Positions 16,092-23,766 of a stretch of DNA of 30,724 nt are shown in pieces. The notes under the pieces are model-generated. The model searched no databases. It had not been told where the DNA came from and was given only the letters and a program-made list of their open reading frames with translations. Source of the DNA: MGIIa-L3 sp038150305. GTDB taxonomy: Archaea > Thermoplasmatota > Poseidoniia > Poseidoniales > Poseidoniaceae. Both the position numbers and the translations under genes were made by a program. Every line of letters begins with the position of its first letter. Positions within the stretch are counted from its first letter, which is position 1. The stretch is taken from contig JAYOTG010000023.1 in the NCBI GenBank assembly GCA_038150305.1, positions 1 through 30,724 of the forward strand, written 5' to 3'.

Positions 16092-16883
16092 ATGGCCCGC
16101 ATCACCGCCGCAGACGGCCCCCAAGAAGGCGACCTGGTCGTGGCGACAGTCACGACCGTCAAGCAAAACGGCTGCTACCTTTCGCTGGACGAGTTTGACG
16201 GCCGTGAAGGCTTCATCTTCATCGGTGAAATCGCCAGCGGTTGGGTGCGCAACATCCGCGCCTTCGTCCGCGAAGGGCAGCGCCTCATCTGCAAAATCAC
16301 CGGCATGCGTCGTGACGGCACCTCCTACGAACTGTCGCTCAAGTCGGTGTCCGAGGAGCGACGACGCGACCGCCTCCAGCAGTGGAAGAACGAACAGCGT
16401 GCCACCCAACTCTTCGCCGTGCTTGGCGAGCAAGTTGGATGGGACGAGGAAAATGCAACCACGCTTCGCGAGGAATTGATCGCCTCGTTTGGAACCCTCT
16501 ACGGGGCCTTTGAGGAGGCCGCCACCAGCGAGACCGCGATGGCCGATTCAGGCTTTGATGATCCCTGGGTTCCGGCCTTTATCCAGTGCGCGCTGGAGAA
16601 CATCGTCCCGCCCTTCGTCGAAATTCGTGGCGTCTTCACGCTCACCTGCGACGACGAAAACGGCATCGACCGCATCCAAGAAGCCCTGCTTGAAGCCGAG
16701 GCGCTGAGCAATGCCGAAGCAGAGCTCGAGGTGGCGTGCTACTACGACGGTGCCCCGAAGTATCGCATCGAGGTCAAGGCTCCCGACTTCCGCACCGCAG
16801 AGGACCTGTGGGAGGAAGCCACGGCCTCCACCCTGACCTCGATTGAAGCCAGCAACGGCACGGGCGAAGTGTGGAGGGAGTGA
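16092..16883 (+). CDS. aif2a: Translation initiation factor 2 subunit alpha (aIF2-alpha)
   Basis: This is the alpha subunit of the heterotrimeric aIF2 that delivers Met-tRNAi to the small subunit. The 263 residues comprise an N-terminal S1/OB domain (about 10-85), where GDLVVATVTTVKQNGCYLSL and EGFIFIGEIASGWVRNIRAF match the family, then a helical domain beginning SVSEERRRDRLQQWKNEQRA. The C-terminal alpha-beta domain ends KYRIEVKAPDFRTAEDLWEE. The EIASGWVRNI stretch corresponds to the eukaryotic Ser51 loop. The ATG at 16092 follows GGGAGGA and gives the conserved N-terminus. Nop10 starts one base after its stop. Confidence 0.96.
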   Translation: MARITAADGPQEGDLVVATVTTVKQNGCYLSLDEFDGREGFIFIGEIASGWVRNIRAFVREGQRLICKITGMRRDGTSYELSLKSVSEERRRDRLQQWKNEQRATQLFAVLGEQVGWDEENATTLREELIASFGTLYGAFEEAATSETAMADSGFDDPWVPAFIQCALENIVPPFVEIRGVFTLTCDDENGIDRIQEALLEAEALSNAEAELEVACYYDGAPKYRIEVKAPDFRTAEDLWEEATASTLTSIEASNGTGEVWRE

Positions 16884-16884
16884 T

Positions 16885-17094
16885 GTGGCCCGCCAATTGC
16901 TCCAGCACTGCTTGGCCTGCAACGGTTGGACGCTGGCCGCGACGTGCTGCGACCGGCCGACGCGGGCGGCTGCACCGATCAAGTGGTCGCCTGAGGACGC
17001 CAAAGCGCCCTACCGGCGCCGATTGGAAAACGTCGAGGACCCGGCCTGGGTTGAGACCTTGCCGAAGCTCGGCGAGCGAAGCGAAGAGGAATGA
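16885..17094 (+). CDS. nop10: Ribosome biogenesis protein Nop10 (H/ACA RNP), divergent
   Basis: Nop10 is the small zinc-binding component of the box H/ACA pseudouridylation RNP and contacts Cbf5. The 69-residue product starts at GTG (ARQLLQHCLACNGWTLAATC), preceded by GGAGG. It has the conserved K-W-S-P-E-D and Y-R-R-R segment in APIKWSPEDAKAPYRRRLEN. The first knuckle is intact (C9-x2-C12), but the second reads C21-C22 rather than C-x2-C, so the zinc site is altered. A roughly 12-residue acidic tail extends beyond the normal end. Its position after aIF2-alpha is the standard archaeal order, which supports the call despite the low similarity. Confidence 0.85.
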   Translation: MARQLLQHCLACNGWTLAATCCDRPTRAAAPIKWSPEDAKAPYRRRLENVEDPAWVETLPKLGERSEEE

Positions 17095-17122
17095 AGCGCC
17101 GTTGCGCTGAGGCGGAGACGCC

Positions 17123-17144
17123 AATCATTATGCCCCTTCGGGGC
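17123..17144 (+). promoter_or_regulatory. Possible promoter and short hairpin upstream of the PAC2 gene
   Basis: The 63-base spacer between Nop10 and the PAC2 gene contains AATCATTATG (17123-17132), a TATA-like run about 30 bases ahead of the ATG at 17158, and an overlapping hairpin GCCCC-TTC-GGGGC (17132-17144). The hairpin may end the upstream transcript or belong to the promoter. No ribosome binding site is evident, which would suit a near-leaderless transcript. Confidence 0.3.
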
Positions 17145-17157
17145 GATTTCATGCGGT

Positions 17158-17898
17158 ATGTCGCTGAAGGTCATCTGGCTTGACGAGCATGGCGTCGAGG
17201 GCACACCGTGCTTCGTGGCGTTCCCAGGTGTCGGCGACATTGGCATCCTGACCGCTGAACTCCTCGAGCAACTTGTGCCGTCCAGGACCGTTGCTCATGT
17301 CCTCGACCCGTCGCTTCCTCCTCTGGCTCAACTTGACGAGAACGGTGTGCTCCAGCCCCCCCACCACCGCTTGGTGCGGCTCGAGACCGCCTCTGGCCCG
17401 GCCCACGTGCTCATCGGCGCAGGGCAATCCGGACTCCCCCATCTGCAGCACGCCACCGCCGTTGGCTTGTTGGAAGCGATGAGCGGTGCCAAAGAAGTCG
17501 TTGGACTTGCGGGATTCCGTGCATCGGCAGAGGACAGGCGGACCTTCTGGGTGGCCACATCCTCGGACGACGCCACCTCCTTCGAAGCGGAAGGGCGCAC
17601 GGTAAGCCGAACGGAGCCACAGGCAGGCTGCATTGGTGCACTCGCCTTGCTGGTTTCCCTCGCACCTCACCACGGCCTCTCCGGTTCTCTCGCCGTCTCA
17701 ACCACGGTCGGCGAGAGCAGGGATCCGAGCGCGGCTCAGCGCTTGGCCCAGATGTTGGACGACACCTTCGCGCTCGGACTGGGCGCCATGCCAAACGTGG
17801 ACGAACACCTGCGTTCCTTGCTTGAAGCGCGTGCGCCTCGCGCGGTGCAGGATCATATCTCGGAATTGATGGAGCGGCCCGACGCCTTCTACGCATGA
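17158..17898 (+). CDS. PAC2 family protein (archaeal proteasome-assembly-chaperone homologue)
   Basis: PAC2-family proteins in archaea (PbaA/PbaB type) resemble eukaryotic proteasome assembly chaperones. The 246-residue product shows the family pattern: TPCFVAFPGVGDIGILTAEL near the N-terminus, AHVLDPSLPPLAQLDENGVL, a LVRLETASGPAHVLIGAGQS strand pair, and VVGLAGFRASAED. A helical C-terminal region follows. This gene regularly follows Nop10 in archaeal genomes and here lies 63 bases after it. A function in proteasome assembly is inferred from the family only. The ATG at 17158 gives a family-like start. Confidence 0.85.
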   Translation: MSLKVIWLDEHGVEGTPCFVAFPGVGDIGILTAELLEQLVPSRTVAHVLDPSLPPLAQLDENGVLQPPHHRLVRLETASGPAHVLIGAGQSGLPHLQHATAVGLLEAMSGAKEVVGLAGFRASAEDRRTFWVATSSDDATSFEAEGRTVSRTEPQAGCIGALALLVSLAPHHGLSGSLAVSTTVGESRDPSAAQRLAQMLDDTFALGLGAMPNVDEHLRSLLEARAPRAVQDHISELMERPDAFYA

Positions 17899-17997
17899 GG
17901 TGCGTGGAGGGGGTTCGAATACCCCCCGAACAATTCGAACCTCCCATCACATGAAGACGGGAAATGGCCCGCTGCGTCCCGAATTTTGTTCGATTGG

Positions 17998-18079
17998 CGC
18001 CGAGAGAGGGATTCGAACCCCCGAGTCTGACGACAGTGGATTTCGAATCCACCGCAATACCGGGCTATGCGATCTCGGC
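17998..18079 (-). tRNA. tRNA-Ser (anticodon CGA)
   Basis: The minus strand folds as a class II tRNA. The acceptor stem is GCCGAGA (18079-18073) with TCTCGGC (18005-17999) and discriminator G at 17998. A 3-bp D stem is followed by anticodon stem GTGGA/TCCAC around the loop TTCGAAA, so the anticodon is CGA (18045-18043). A long variable arm (GTC-GTCA-GAC) is typical of tRNA-Ser. The T arm is GGGGG-TTCGAAT-CCCTC. CCA is not encoded and no intron is present. Confidence 0.93.
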
Positions 18080-18103
18080 CTAAGCCGAGCCCGGTGCGCC
18101 ACC

Positions 18104-18112
18104 GTCATAAGC
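18104..18112. promoter_or_regulatory. TATA box between tRNA-Ser and the ubiquitin-like gene, possibly bidirectional
   Basis: GTCATAAGC (18104-18112) is near-palindromic as a TATA element. Its centre is 28 bases from the first base of tRNA-Ser on the minus strand, the normal archaeal distance. It is also 26 bases from an in-frame GTG (18134) of the plus-strand ubiquitin-like gene. It therefore probably drives the tRNA and may also give a leaderless mRNA in the other direction. Confidence 0.45.
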
Positions 18113-18334
18113 ATGATGCAGCACCTCCGCGCTGTGTTGGTGCGACTGAGCGGCGACGAGGGGCATCACGAAGTGACCCTCGACGAAGGCGCCACGGTAC
18201 GGGACGCGCTACGCGCGGTGAACCTGCTGCCGAGCCTCTACATCGTCTCTCACGAAGCGCAGGTCCTTCCAATGTCCACGGCGTTGAGCGACGACGTCAC
18301 CCTTGAGGTGACGCGCATCGCTTCAGGCGGTTGA
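18113..18334 (+). CDS. Ubiquitin-like small modifier / sulfur carrier (ThiS-MoaD-SAMP family)
   Basis: Beta-grasp proteins of this family are adenylated at a C-terminal Gly-Gly by an E1-like enzyme and then carry sulfur for tRNA, molybdopterin or thiamine synthesis, or are conjugated to proteins (SAMPs). The 73-residue product has HHEVTLDEGATVRDALRAV, the ThiS/SAMP strand-turn-helix with D-E-G-A-T-V, then SLYIVSHEAQVLPMST and DDVTLEVTRIASGG with a terminal Gly-Gly. The start is uncertain: the ATG pair at 18113/18116 is only a few bases from a TATA box, whereas GTG at 18134 would give 66 residues, a typical length. Its 3' end overlaps the convergent nuclease gene by 12 bases. Confidence 0.82.
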   Translation: MMQHLRAVLVRLSGDEGHHEVTLDEGATVRDALRAVNLLPSLYIVSHEAQVLPMSTALSDDVTLEVTRIASGG

Positions 18335-20164
18335 ACCGTCGTCCGCTCGGGCCAAGACCCGAAGGTCGGAGGATTCGCTGAGGTCGCCCTGAAGCTCGTT
18401 GACCCAAGCGCCTGGCGCGAGGTTGGTGAAGACCACCACGTCACCGGGTTCGACGTGCGCGTAGGTTCGTGGCATCGCGTTGCTCCAGCCGTCGACCTTC
18501 ATGGTCCCCGTTGAATCGATGAGCATCAGGCCGCTTCGGGACCACGGGCGGCCGTTGCGTCCAATGCCGCCCTTTTCGAAGCAGTACGCCACTCGGCCGA
18601 CGACGTCCACGCGCGTGGGTTGGTGCACCATCAGGCTGTCCAGTGCACCGTCCCCGATGGGGGCAAGGGTCGAGCGAGGGTCGAAACGGAGGGTCAGGCG
18701 ACCTCCTCGTCCAATCTCGGGCATCACGCCCGTGAGCTGAACGCGCTGGCCTTTCACAAGATCGAGCGTGACGCCGTCGGGCGTGTTTCGACCAAGGATA
18801 CGCATCTCGGCTTGCCGTTGTCCGTCCGTGAAGAGAATCCTCGGTCGCGAGACGCCCGTGACCTGCACAGAGTTGACCTCCAGATGCAGGTCCACGCGCG
18901 GGTTGATGTCGCCCAAGGCATCGACGTCCGTGGTTTGAGTGTGGCCGGGAAGCTGGAAACGGCGTGGCAACGCAGGCAACTCACCGTCCGGGCCGGGGCA
19001 GATGACCTGCCACTCGCAACCCCTGCAGCGCTTCAATGGGTCCGCATCAGGACCCTCAGGAACACCACCGCGGCCATGGTTCTGATACGGCGCGGGTTGT
19101 GGTGGACAGGACGCCTCGTCGGGATCCTCCTGACGCAGTTCCTCCCAGAGCGAGGCAACGCGAGCTTCGAAGGCATCGCACCACGCTTCGTCGGGGCACT
19201 CCACCTCGACGGCATCTCCGGTGCCGAGGAACCAAATCTCGAGCCGAGAGGGGAGCGATGCACCCTCGTGCGTGGAGCGCCACAGCGCAGCGTACGCCCT
19301 CAATTGGACATGGTATCCTGCGGTGCGGTCCGAGGCCCCCACGGAGGCCTTCAAATCGATGATTTCCGCCGTGCCGCGCCAGCGGTAGACGAGGTCGTAT
19401 TCGCCTTGGAACATGAAGGTCGGATGGACGGCCTGGCTGCTGAAGCTGCCCGCATCGGGGTCCACAAACCACGGCCGCGCAATCTCCCATGCCTCAAGGA
19501 GGTCACACGCGCCATCACCGGCCAACGGGTGGGGGCCTGTCGAAGGATAACGCCGACCGTCGGGCGCAGGGTGAGCGGGTCGCTCGCCCGCCCTCCACGC
19601 CTCCAAGCCGGGGCCGCCGTTCATGTCAAGACAAGACTCGACCTCTTGGAGGTGCAAATCGATGGCCCGCTTCACCATCTCAAGCACCGCTTCGGGTTGA
19701 ATTCGCTCTTCCCACACCCCAGATTGACGCTCATGCGCTTCCCACGCGGCGCGTTCGACGGCCAAGCACACGGGAACGTGCACCGCAGCACGGGCGTAGG
19801 CCCACGAACGGAGGTCATCCATCGAGGCCGGCCGATCGGGGAGAGGCAGCAGGCCATCCGCAGGCCAGCCTTCGGTCGTTTCTGCATCCGGCCGGTCGTC
19901 GTCATCCAGCGGGGTGCCACTGAGCAGGTCATGTGGCGCACCGGCGACGATAAGGCCGGGTGACTCGCGAAGCGTCATGCACACCGCGGCCTCGACCGCG
20001 CGGCCGAGGTGCAGCGGAGGTGTTTGCGCGATTTTCAGGCGCCGGACTTTCTCAAGGAACCACTGCCGAGGACACGCATCCCAGAGGTTGATTTGGCTCG
20101 CTGAAAGACGTCGGTAGGGTCCAACCGGGTCTTCGCCCTCCGGCACGTGCACTGGCATACGCAT
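18323..20164 (-). CDS. RecB-like PD-(D/E)XK nuclease fused to two OB-fold domains (paralogue A)
   Basis: The 613-residue protein opens with RLSASQINLWDACPRQWFLE, the Cas4/RecB-type N-terminal motif whose cysteine (C31) would bind an Fe-S cluster. Nuclease motifs follow as GEYDLVYRW (D257), AEIIDLKAS (D270, K272) and HVQLRAYAALW (the Q-x3-Y motif). C380-x2-C383-x5-C389 in CRGCEWQVICPG completes four cysteines. The usual motif-I histidine is replaced in LGRAVEAAV. From about residue 420 there is an OB-like domain (VQVTGVSRPRILFTDGQRQA), then a second one closer to RPA (RVDVVGRVAYCF, SGLMLIDSTGTMKVDGWSNA, HVEPGDVVVFTN). A DNA end-processing nuclease with built-in ssDNA binding is inferred. It lies 27 bases after its paralogue. 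Confidence 0.8.
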   Translation of the reverse strand: MRMPVHVPEGEDPVGPYRRLSASQINLWDACPRQWFLEKVRRLKIAQTPPLHLGRAVEAAVCMTLRESPGLIVAGAPHDLLSGTPLDDDDRPDAETTEGWPADGLLPLPDRPASMDDLRSWAYARAAVHVPVCLAVERAAWEAHERQSGVWEERIQPEAVLEMVKRAIDLHLQEVESCLDMNGGPGLEAWRAGERPAHPAPDGRRYPSTGPHPLAGDGACDLLEAWEIARPWFVDPDAGSFSSQAVHPTFMFQGEYDLVYRWRGTAEIIDLKASVGASDRTAGYHVQLRAYAALWRSTHEGASLPSRLEIWFLGTGDAVEVECPDEAWCDAFEARVASLWEELRQEDPDEASCPPQPAPYQNHGRGGVPEGPDADPLKRCRGCEWQVICPGPDGELPALPRRFQLPGHTQTTDVDALGDINPRVDLHLEVNSVQVTGVSRPRILFTDGQRQAEMRILGRNTPDGVTLDLVKGQRVQLTGVMPEIGRGGRLTLRFDPRSTLAPIGDGALDSLMVHQPTRVDVVGRVAYCFEKGGIGRNGRPWSRSGLMLIDSTGTMKVDGWSNAMPRTYAHVEPGDVVVFTNLAPGAWVNELQGDLSESSDLRVLARADDGSTA

Positions 20165-20191
20165 GAGGTCGAACCACGACCCACTTGAACC

Positions 20192-21901
20192 TCACGACGA
20201 TGAAGGTTGGACGTCAACACGGGTGGAACGAGCGTCGATGCGCAGTTGTGGCATGCCCTCACGCCAGCCGAGCTCCGCGCCGGTGAGCTTGACCTGATCG
20301 CCGGGGCGGATGGCGAGGATGCGGTCGGTCAGCGTGCTGCCAAACATCGCGACCTCGATGACCCGCGAACCATCGAACATGTGCAATGTTCCCATGGACC
20401 ACGGGCGCCCGTCAAGACGGATGCCGCTCCCTCGCCCGATCGAAATCACGAGGGCAGACACGTTGGCGCGCGTGCGCAGCATGCCCAAGCGCGTGATCTC
20501 TGCATCAGGATCGTCCTCGTGGAAGGTCGTGCCCGCGTCCGCATACAGCCGCGGCGCGCCACGCCAAGCACCGGGCAAAGCACCCCGAACGAGCACAGGC
20601 CCCGTCTTGACCTCGTGCAAACCGGGTGCCGCCCCAGGTTGGCTTTCCTCCAAGGCGACGTGGGCGCGGCCGCTCGTCAGCGCGGCACCCAGCACCGGCT
20701 CGCCGAAGTGGTTCGGCAGAGGACCCCACCTTCCGTCGAGCGTTCCGCGGACATTCACGCGGTGAGGAATGTTGGCCAATGCCTCGAAGGGCGGTGCTAT
20801 AGAAGGAACGACGCCTCGACCGTCGCAACGGTCGTCGAGCAAGGCTTGGACGCCTTCCTCGGTGGACAAGGCACACCATCGGCACCCAGGTCGGTCGCAC
20901 GTGGCTTCGCCGGTCAACGGCCACGCCATGGCTCCCTCGCTGCCCTCGGCCATCGCCAAAGCAACGGCCTCCAAGACCGAGGTGGCTTCGTCGTGGTCAG
21001 GAAAGGGCTCCACCGGAGCACGCAGTCCGCCGTTGAGGTACCAGCCCTCTATCCCGTCAGGTGCCGACCCAAAGCACGCCTCCCAGAGCCAACCGTAGAA
21101 GCGCATTTGATCGTGAAGGGAAGCGCCGTAGGGGCCACCGCCGTCACCCGACTTGAGATCGACGAGACGGGTGGTTCCGTCCCACCGCAACACGAGGTCC
21201 AGTTCCCCGGCCGCCCAACCTTCAGGATGGAACATGCGCTGCGGTTGACCGATTCGAGGGTCCTTGACCCAGGGCCGCACGACCTCCCATGCTTCGGCGT
21301 GGTCGAGGGCAGCACCGGGCTCCCTCCAGCCCGCGAACGGGGCCTTGGGTGCTTCATCGAGATGAGGAGGCCAGCGGTCAGGAAGAGGGTGCTCCGGTCG
21401 TGCACCGTCGCAAGGCGCGGGAACCTCGAAGATCCGTTCACCGGCGCGCATGGCGTCGAGGTGGGGGCCACCGCCGATCTCGATGCATCGATCCACTTCG
21501 ACCATCATCAGGTCAACGGCAGACATGAGGCGCGAGGTCAGGTCCTCGACGGTGAAGGGCCAACCTGGTGTTTCCCACTCCCTCCGCCACGGAAGCGCGT
21601 CCCATCGACGGAGCCCTTCCTCACGAACCAGGTCGGCTTCCTCCTGTGCGCAAGCCTCCAGCCACGCAGAGAGGGTCGCACGGTCTGCGCCTGCTGGAGC
21701 GTGGCGCATGATGAGACGAATCACGCCGTCTTCCAACACGTGACCGAGCACCTGCGACGGCGAGGTAGGCGAGCCCAAACCGAGCCCGCGGGTGATGCGC
21801 CACTCCGTGGGGCAGCGGCGCCATGTGCTGTACGCCGATCCGGACAGGCGCCGACGTGAACGCCCGAGCGGGCCTCCAACGGGTGGCGTCGTGACCGGCA
21901 T
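20192..21901 (-). CDS. RecB-like PD-(D/E)XK nuclease fused to two OB-fold domains (paralogue B)
   Basis: This tandem paralogue of the next gene downstream has 569 aa from the ATG at 21901, which has GAGGTG eight bases ahead; a GTG at 21934 is an alternative. The N-terminus reads RRLSGSAYSTWRRCPTEWR with the first cysteine. The nuclease core has AAGELDLVLRW (D235), LVDLKSGDG (D248, K250) and LHDQMRFYGWLWEA. The cysteine cluster is CDRPGCRWC, spaced differently from paralogue A. The two share CIEIGGGPHLDAMRAGER against CLDMNGGPGLEAWRAGER, and EAWEVVRPW against EAWEIARPW. OB folds follow, the last with SGIRLDGRPWSMGTLHMFDG and IRPGDQVKLTG. It starts about 40 bases after ABCE1 and may share its transcript. 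Confidence 0.8.
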   Translation of the reverse strand: MPVTTPPVGGPLGRSRRRLSGSAYSTWRRCPTEWRITRGLGLGSPTSPSQVLGHVLEDGVIRLIMRHAPAGADRATLSAWLEACAQEEADLVREEGLRRWDALPWRREWETPGWPFTVEDLTSRLMSAVDLMMVEVDRCIEIGGGPHLDAMRAGERIFEVPAPCDGARPEHPLPDRWPPHLDEAPKAPFAGWREPGAALDHAEAWEVVRPWVKDPRIGQPQRMFHPEGWAAGELDLVLRWDGTTRLVDLKSGDGGGPYGASLHDQMRFYGWLWEACFGSAPDGIEGWYLNGGLRAPVEPFPDHDEATSVLEAVALAMAEGSEGAMAWPLTGEATCDRPGCRWCALSTEEGVQALLDDRCDGRGVVPSIAPPFEALANIPHRVNVRGTLDGRWGPLPNHFGEPVLGAALTSGRAHVALEESQPGAAPGLHEVKTGPVLVRGALPGAWRGAPRLYADAGTTFHEDDPDAEITRLGMLRTRANVSALVISIGRGSGIRLDGRPWSMGTLHMFDGSRVIEVAMFGSTLTDRILAIRPGDQVKLTGAELGWREGMPQLRIDARSTRVDVQPSSS

Positions 21902-21940
21902 GGGATGTGCACCTCGCCACCATGCATCAAGCACGCGGCG

Positions 21941-23716
21941 TCAAGCTGAGTAGGAGTAGTAGTCTCCGGCGTTGCGCTGCTCGCGGTCTTTGCGGCTCTC
22001 GGATTTGTTGATGCGTGGGCGCTTCGATTCGTGATCGCGACGGAAGGTGATGTTCACGCCGGACAAGAAGCGGTTCATGCCCTCACGAAGTTCGAAGGGG
22101 CCTTCTGCACGCCCGTGTACACCACCCTCGCCTTCGAACACCAGCAGGGAGTCGCTGACGATGTCGATGAAGTAGACGTCGTGGTCGATGACGAAGGCGG
22201 CCTTCTCGTTCGTTTCCATCGTTCGACGGATGGCCTTCGCGGCTTCCATCCTCGCGCTGGCGTCAAGATGCGCGCTGGGCTCGTCCAACAGGTAGACGTC
22301 GGCCTCACGGCCGAGGCAGATGGCGATGGCGACGCACTGGCGCTCACCACCGGAGAGTTTCCGAACCCGCTTGGGCAGGAGTTGGTCCACGCCCAAGGCG
22401 CGGATGACGTTCACGTTGAATTCACCAGAGCGCCAGCGCGGCCCGAGTTCGCTGTCCAGCCACAACTGCACGGTGCCGTCCATGTCGAGGTCGAGGTGTT
22501 GCGGCTTGTAGGAGATCTTCGCGTCGTCGCTGACCCAACCGGCGTCGTACTCGTGTTCACCGGCCAATATCTTGATCATCGTGGATTTCCCCGTGCCGTT
22601 CGGACCCACGACGCCGACCACCTCTGCACGGTGCACGGCGCCTTCTCCGGCTTCGAGCTTGAAGCTGCCCAGCTGCTTCTCGAGGTCACCCCACGAGACC
22701 ACGGGGGCGCCGGCCTCGACCTTGCGGTCGCGGTGCCCGAGGAAGGCGATGGGCTTGTCACGGATGCGGACGTTTTGCTCTGGAAGGAAGCCGTCGAGGT
22801 ATGCATTGATGGCCGTTCGCGTGGCCCGAGCAGGCGTGAAAATGCCGAAAGCACCCTTGGTGCCGTAGACGATGTGCACCAAATCAGCGAGCACGTCCAG
22901 CACCGCGAGGTCGTGCTCGATGACGATGACGCGGCGTTCTGCGGCCAACTTCTGGACGATGCGAACGATGCGCATGCGCTCGTGGATGTCCAGATAGGAC
23001 GACGGCTCGTCGAGGAAATACACGTCCGCGTCGCGCAGCAACGTGGCGCCCATGGCCATGCGCTGCAGTTCACCGCCGGACAGTTGGCCGATTTCGCGCT
23101 CGAGCAGATGGTCGATGCCGAGGGCGACGGTGAGCTCGTCGAACAAGCCGCGCTCGTCCACTTTGCGCAGCAGGTCGCCGACCTTTCCCTTGACGCGTTG
23201 TGGCAAGCGGTCGACGTTCTGTGGCTTGACGGCGACCGAGATTCTGCCTTCCTTGACCTCGACGAGAAAATCCCGCAGTTCGCCACGGGGCAGGCTGGCG
23301 ATGACCGAATCCCAATCTGCCTCGCCTTTCCAGTCGCCCAAATTTGGCACCAAGCGGCCTGAAAGCGCGTTGAAGGCCGTCGACTTGCCCATCCCGTTGG
23401 GGCCGAGGATGCCGACGACCTGGTCTTTCGATGGCGTGGGCAAGCGGAACAAGCGGAAGCCGTTCATGGAATACCGATGAATCATGTCCGTTTCGAGTTC
23501 CTCAGGCAACTGCTCGATGATCAGCGCATCGTGCGGGCACTTGTTGATGCAAATGCCACAACCGATGCACAGGCTTTCGGAGATGTGCGGCTTGCCCGTT
23601 TTGGTGTCCATCACGATGCATTCTTGCCCGTTGCGGACCGGGGGGCAAAACGCGTGGCACTCGTCGTTGCACTTCTTCGGTTGACAGTTGTCAACCTTGA
23701 GCACCGCAACGCGCAT
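21941..23716 (-). CDS. abce1: ABCE1/Rli1 ribosome recycling ATPase
   Basis: ABCE1 splits post-termination ribosomes into subunits in archaea and eukaryotes. The 591 residues begin with two 4Fe-4S motifs (CQPKKCNDECHAFCPP and CIGCGICINKCP). Nucleotide-binding domain 1 has Walker A GPNGMGKST (K111), signature LSGGELQR and Walker B VYFLDEPSSYLD. A hinge leads to domain 2 with GPNGTGKST (K377), LSGGERQ and VYLLDEPSAHLD. The C-terminal tail (SESRKDREQRNAGDYYSYSA) is normal for the family. The ATG at 23716 is fixed by the first cluster and by GGGAGGAT five bases upstream. Confidence 0.98.
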   Translation of the reverse strand: MRVAVLKVDNCQPKKCNDECHAFCPPVRNGQECIVMDTKTGKPHISESLCIGCGICINKCPHDALIIEQLPEELETDMIHRYSMNGFRLFRLPTPSKDQVVGILGPNGMGKSTAFNALSGRLVPNLGDWKGEADWDSVIASLPRGELRDFLVEVKEGRISVAVKPQNVDRLPQRVKGKVGDLLRKVDERGLFDELTVALGIDHLLEREIGQLSGGELQRMAMGATLLRDADVYFLDEPSSYLDIHERMRIVRIVQKLAAERRVIVIEHDLAVLDVLADLVHIVYGTKGAFGIFTPARATRTAINAYLDGFLPEQNVRIRDKPIAFLGHRDRKVEAGAPVVSWGDLEKQLGSFKLEAGEGAVHRAEVVGVVGPNGTGKSTMIKILAGEHEYDAGWVSDDAKISYKPQHLDLDMDGTVQLWLDSELGPRWRSGEFNVNVIRALGVDQLLPKRVRKLSGGERQCVAIAICLGREADVYLLDEPSAHLDASARMEAAKAIRRTMETNEKAAFVIDHDVYFIDIVSDSLLVFEGEGGVHGRAEGPFELREGMNRFLSGVNITFRRDHESKRPRINKSESRKDREQRNAGDYYSYSA

Positions 23717-23721
23717 GTCGA

Positions 23722-23759
23722 ATCCTCCCAGTGGGAACGCGCCGGTGGCGCGCTATGAA
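23722..23759 (-). promoter_or_regulatory. Promoter, hairpin and ribosome binding site of ABCE1
   Basis: On the minus strand TTCATAG (around 23753-23759) is a TATA-like box 40 bases before the ATG, and GGGAGGAT (23722-23729) is a strong Shine-Dalgarno site. Between them lies a perfect 6-bp inverted repeat with a 3-base loop, CGCGCC-GGT-GGCGCG (23738-23752 in plus orientation), just after the stop of uL16. The hairpin could end the uL16 transcript or sit at the promoter edge. Confidence 0.45.
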
Positions 23760-23766
23760 CGTGACC

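Noticed and set aside
17132..17144. GCCCC-TTC-GGGGC hairpin as a rho-independent-type terminator
   Set aside because: The stem is only 5 bp and no T run follows it. It is recorded only as a possible element with the PAC2 promoter.
20207..21859. A 550-codon open frame on the plus strand
   Set aside because: It is antisense to the nuclease paralogue B, whose motifs and paralogy are clear. The plus-strand translation is low-complexity and rich in Arg, Gly and His with no family pattern, as expected from a high-GC shadow.
18323..21901. Cas4-like nucleases as part of a CRISPR-Cas locus
   Set aside because: No direct-repeat array or other cas gene is visible in the window, and the neighbours are translation genes.
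22031..23362. A 443-codon open frame on the plus strand
   Set aside because: It lies entirely antisense to ABCE1, one of the most certain genes in the window, and its translation has no recognisable motif.
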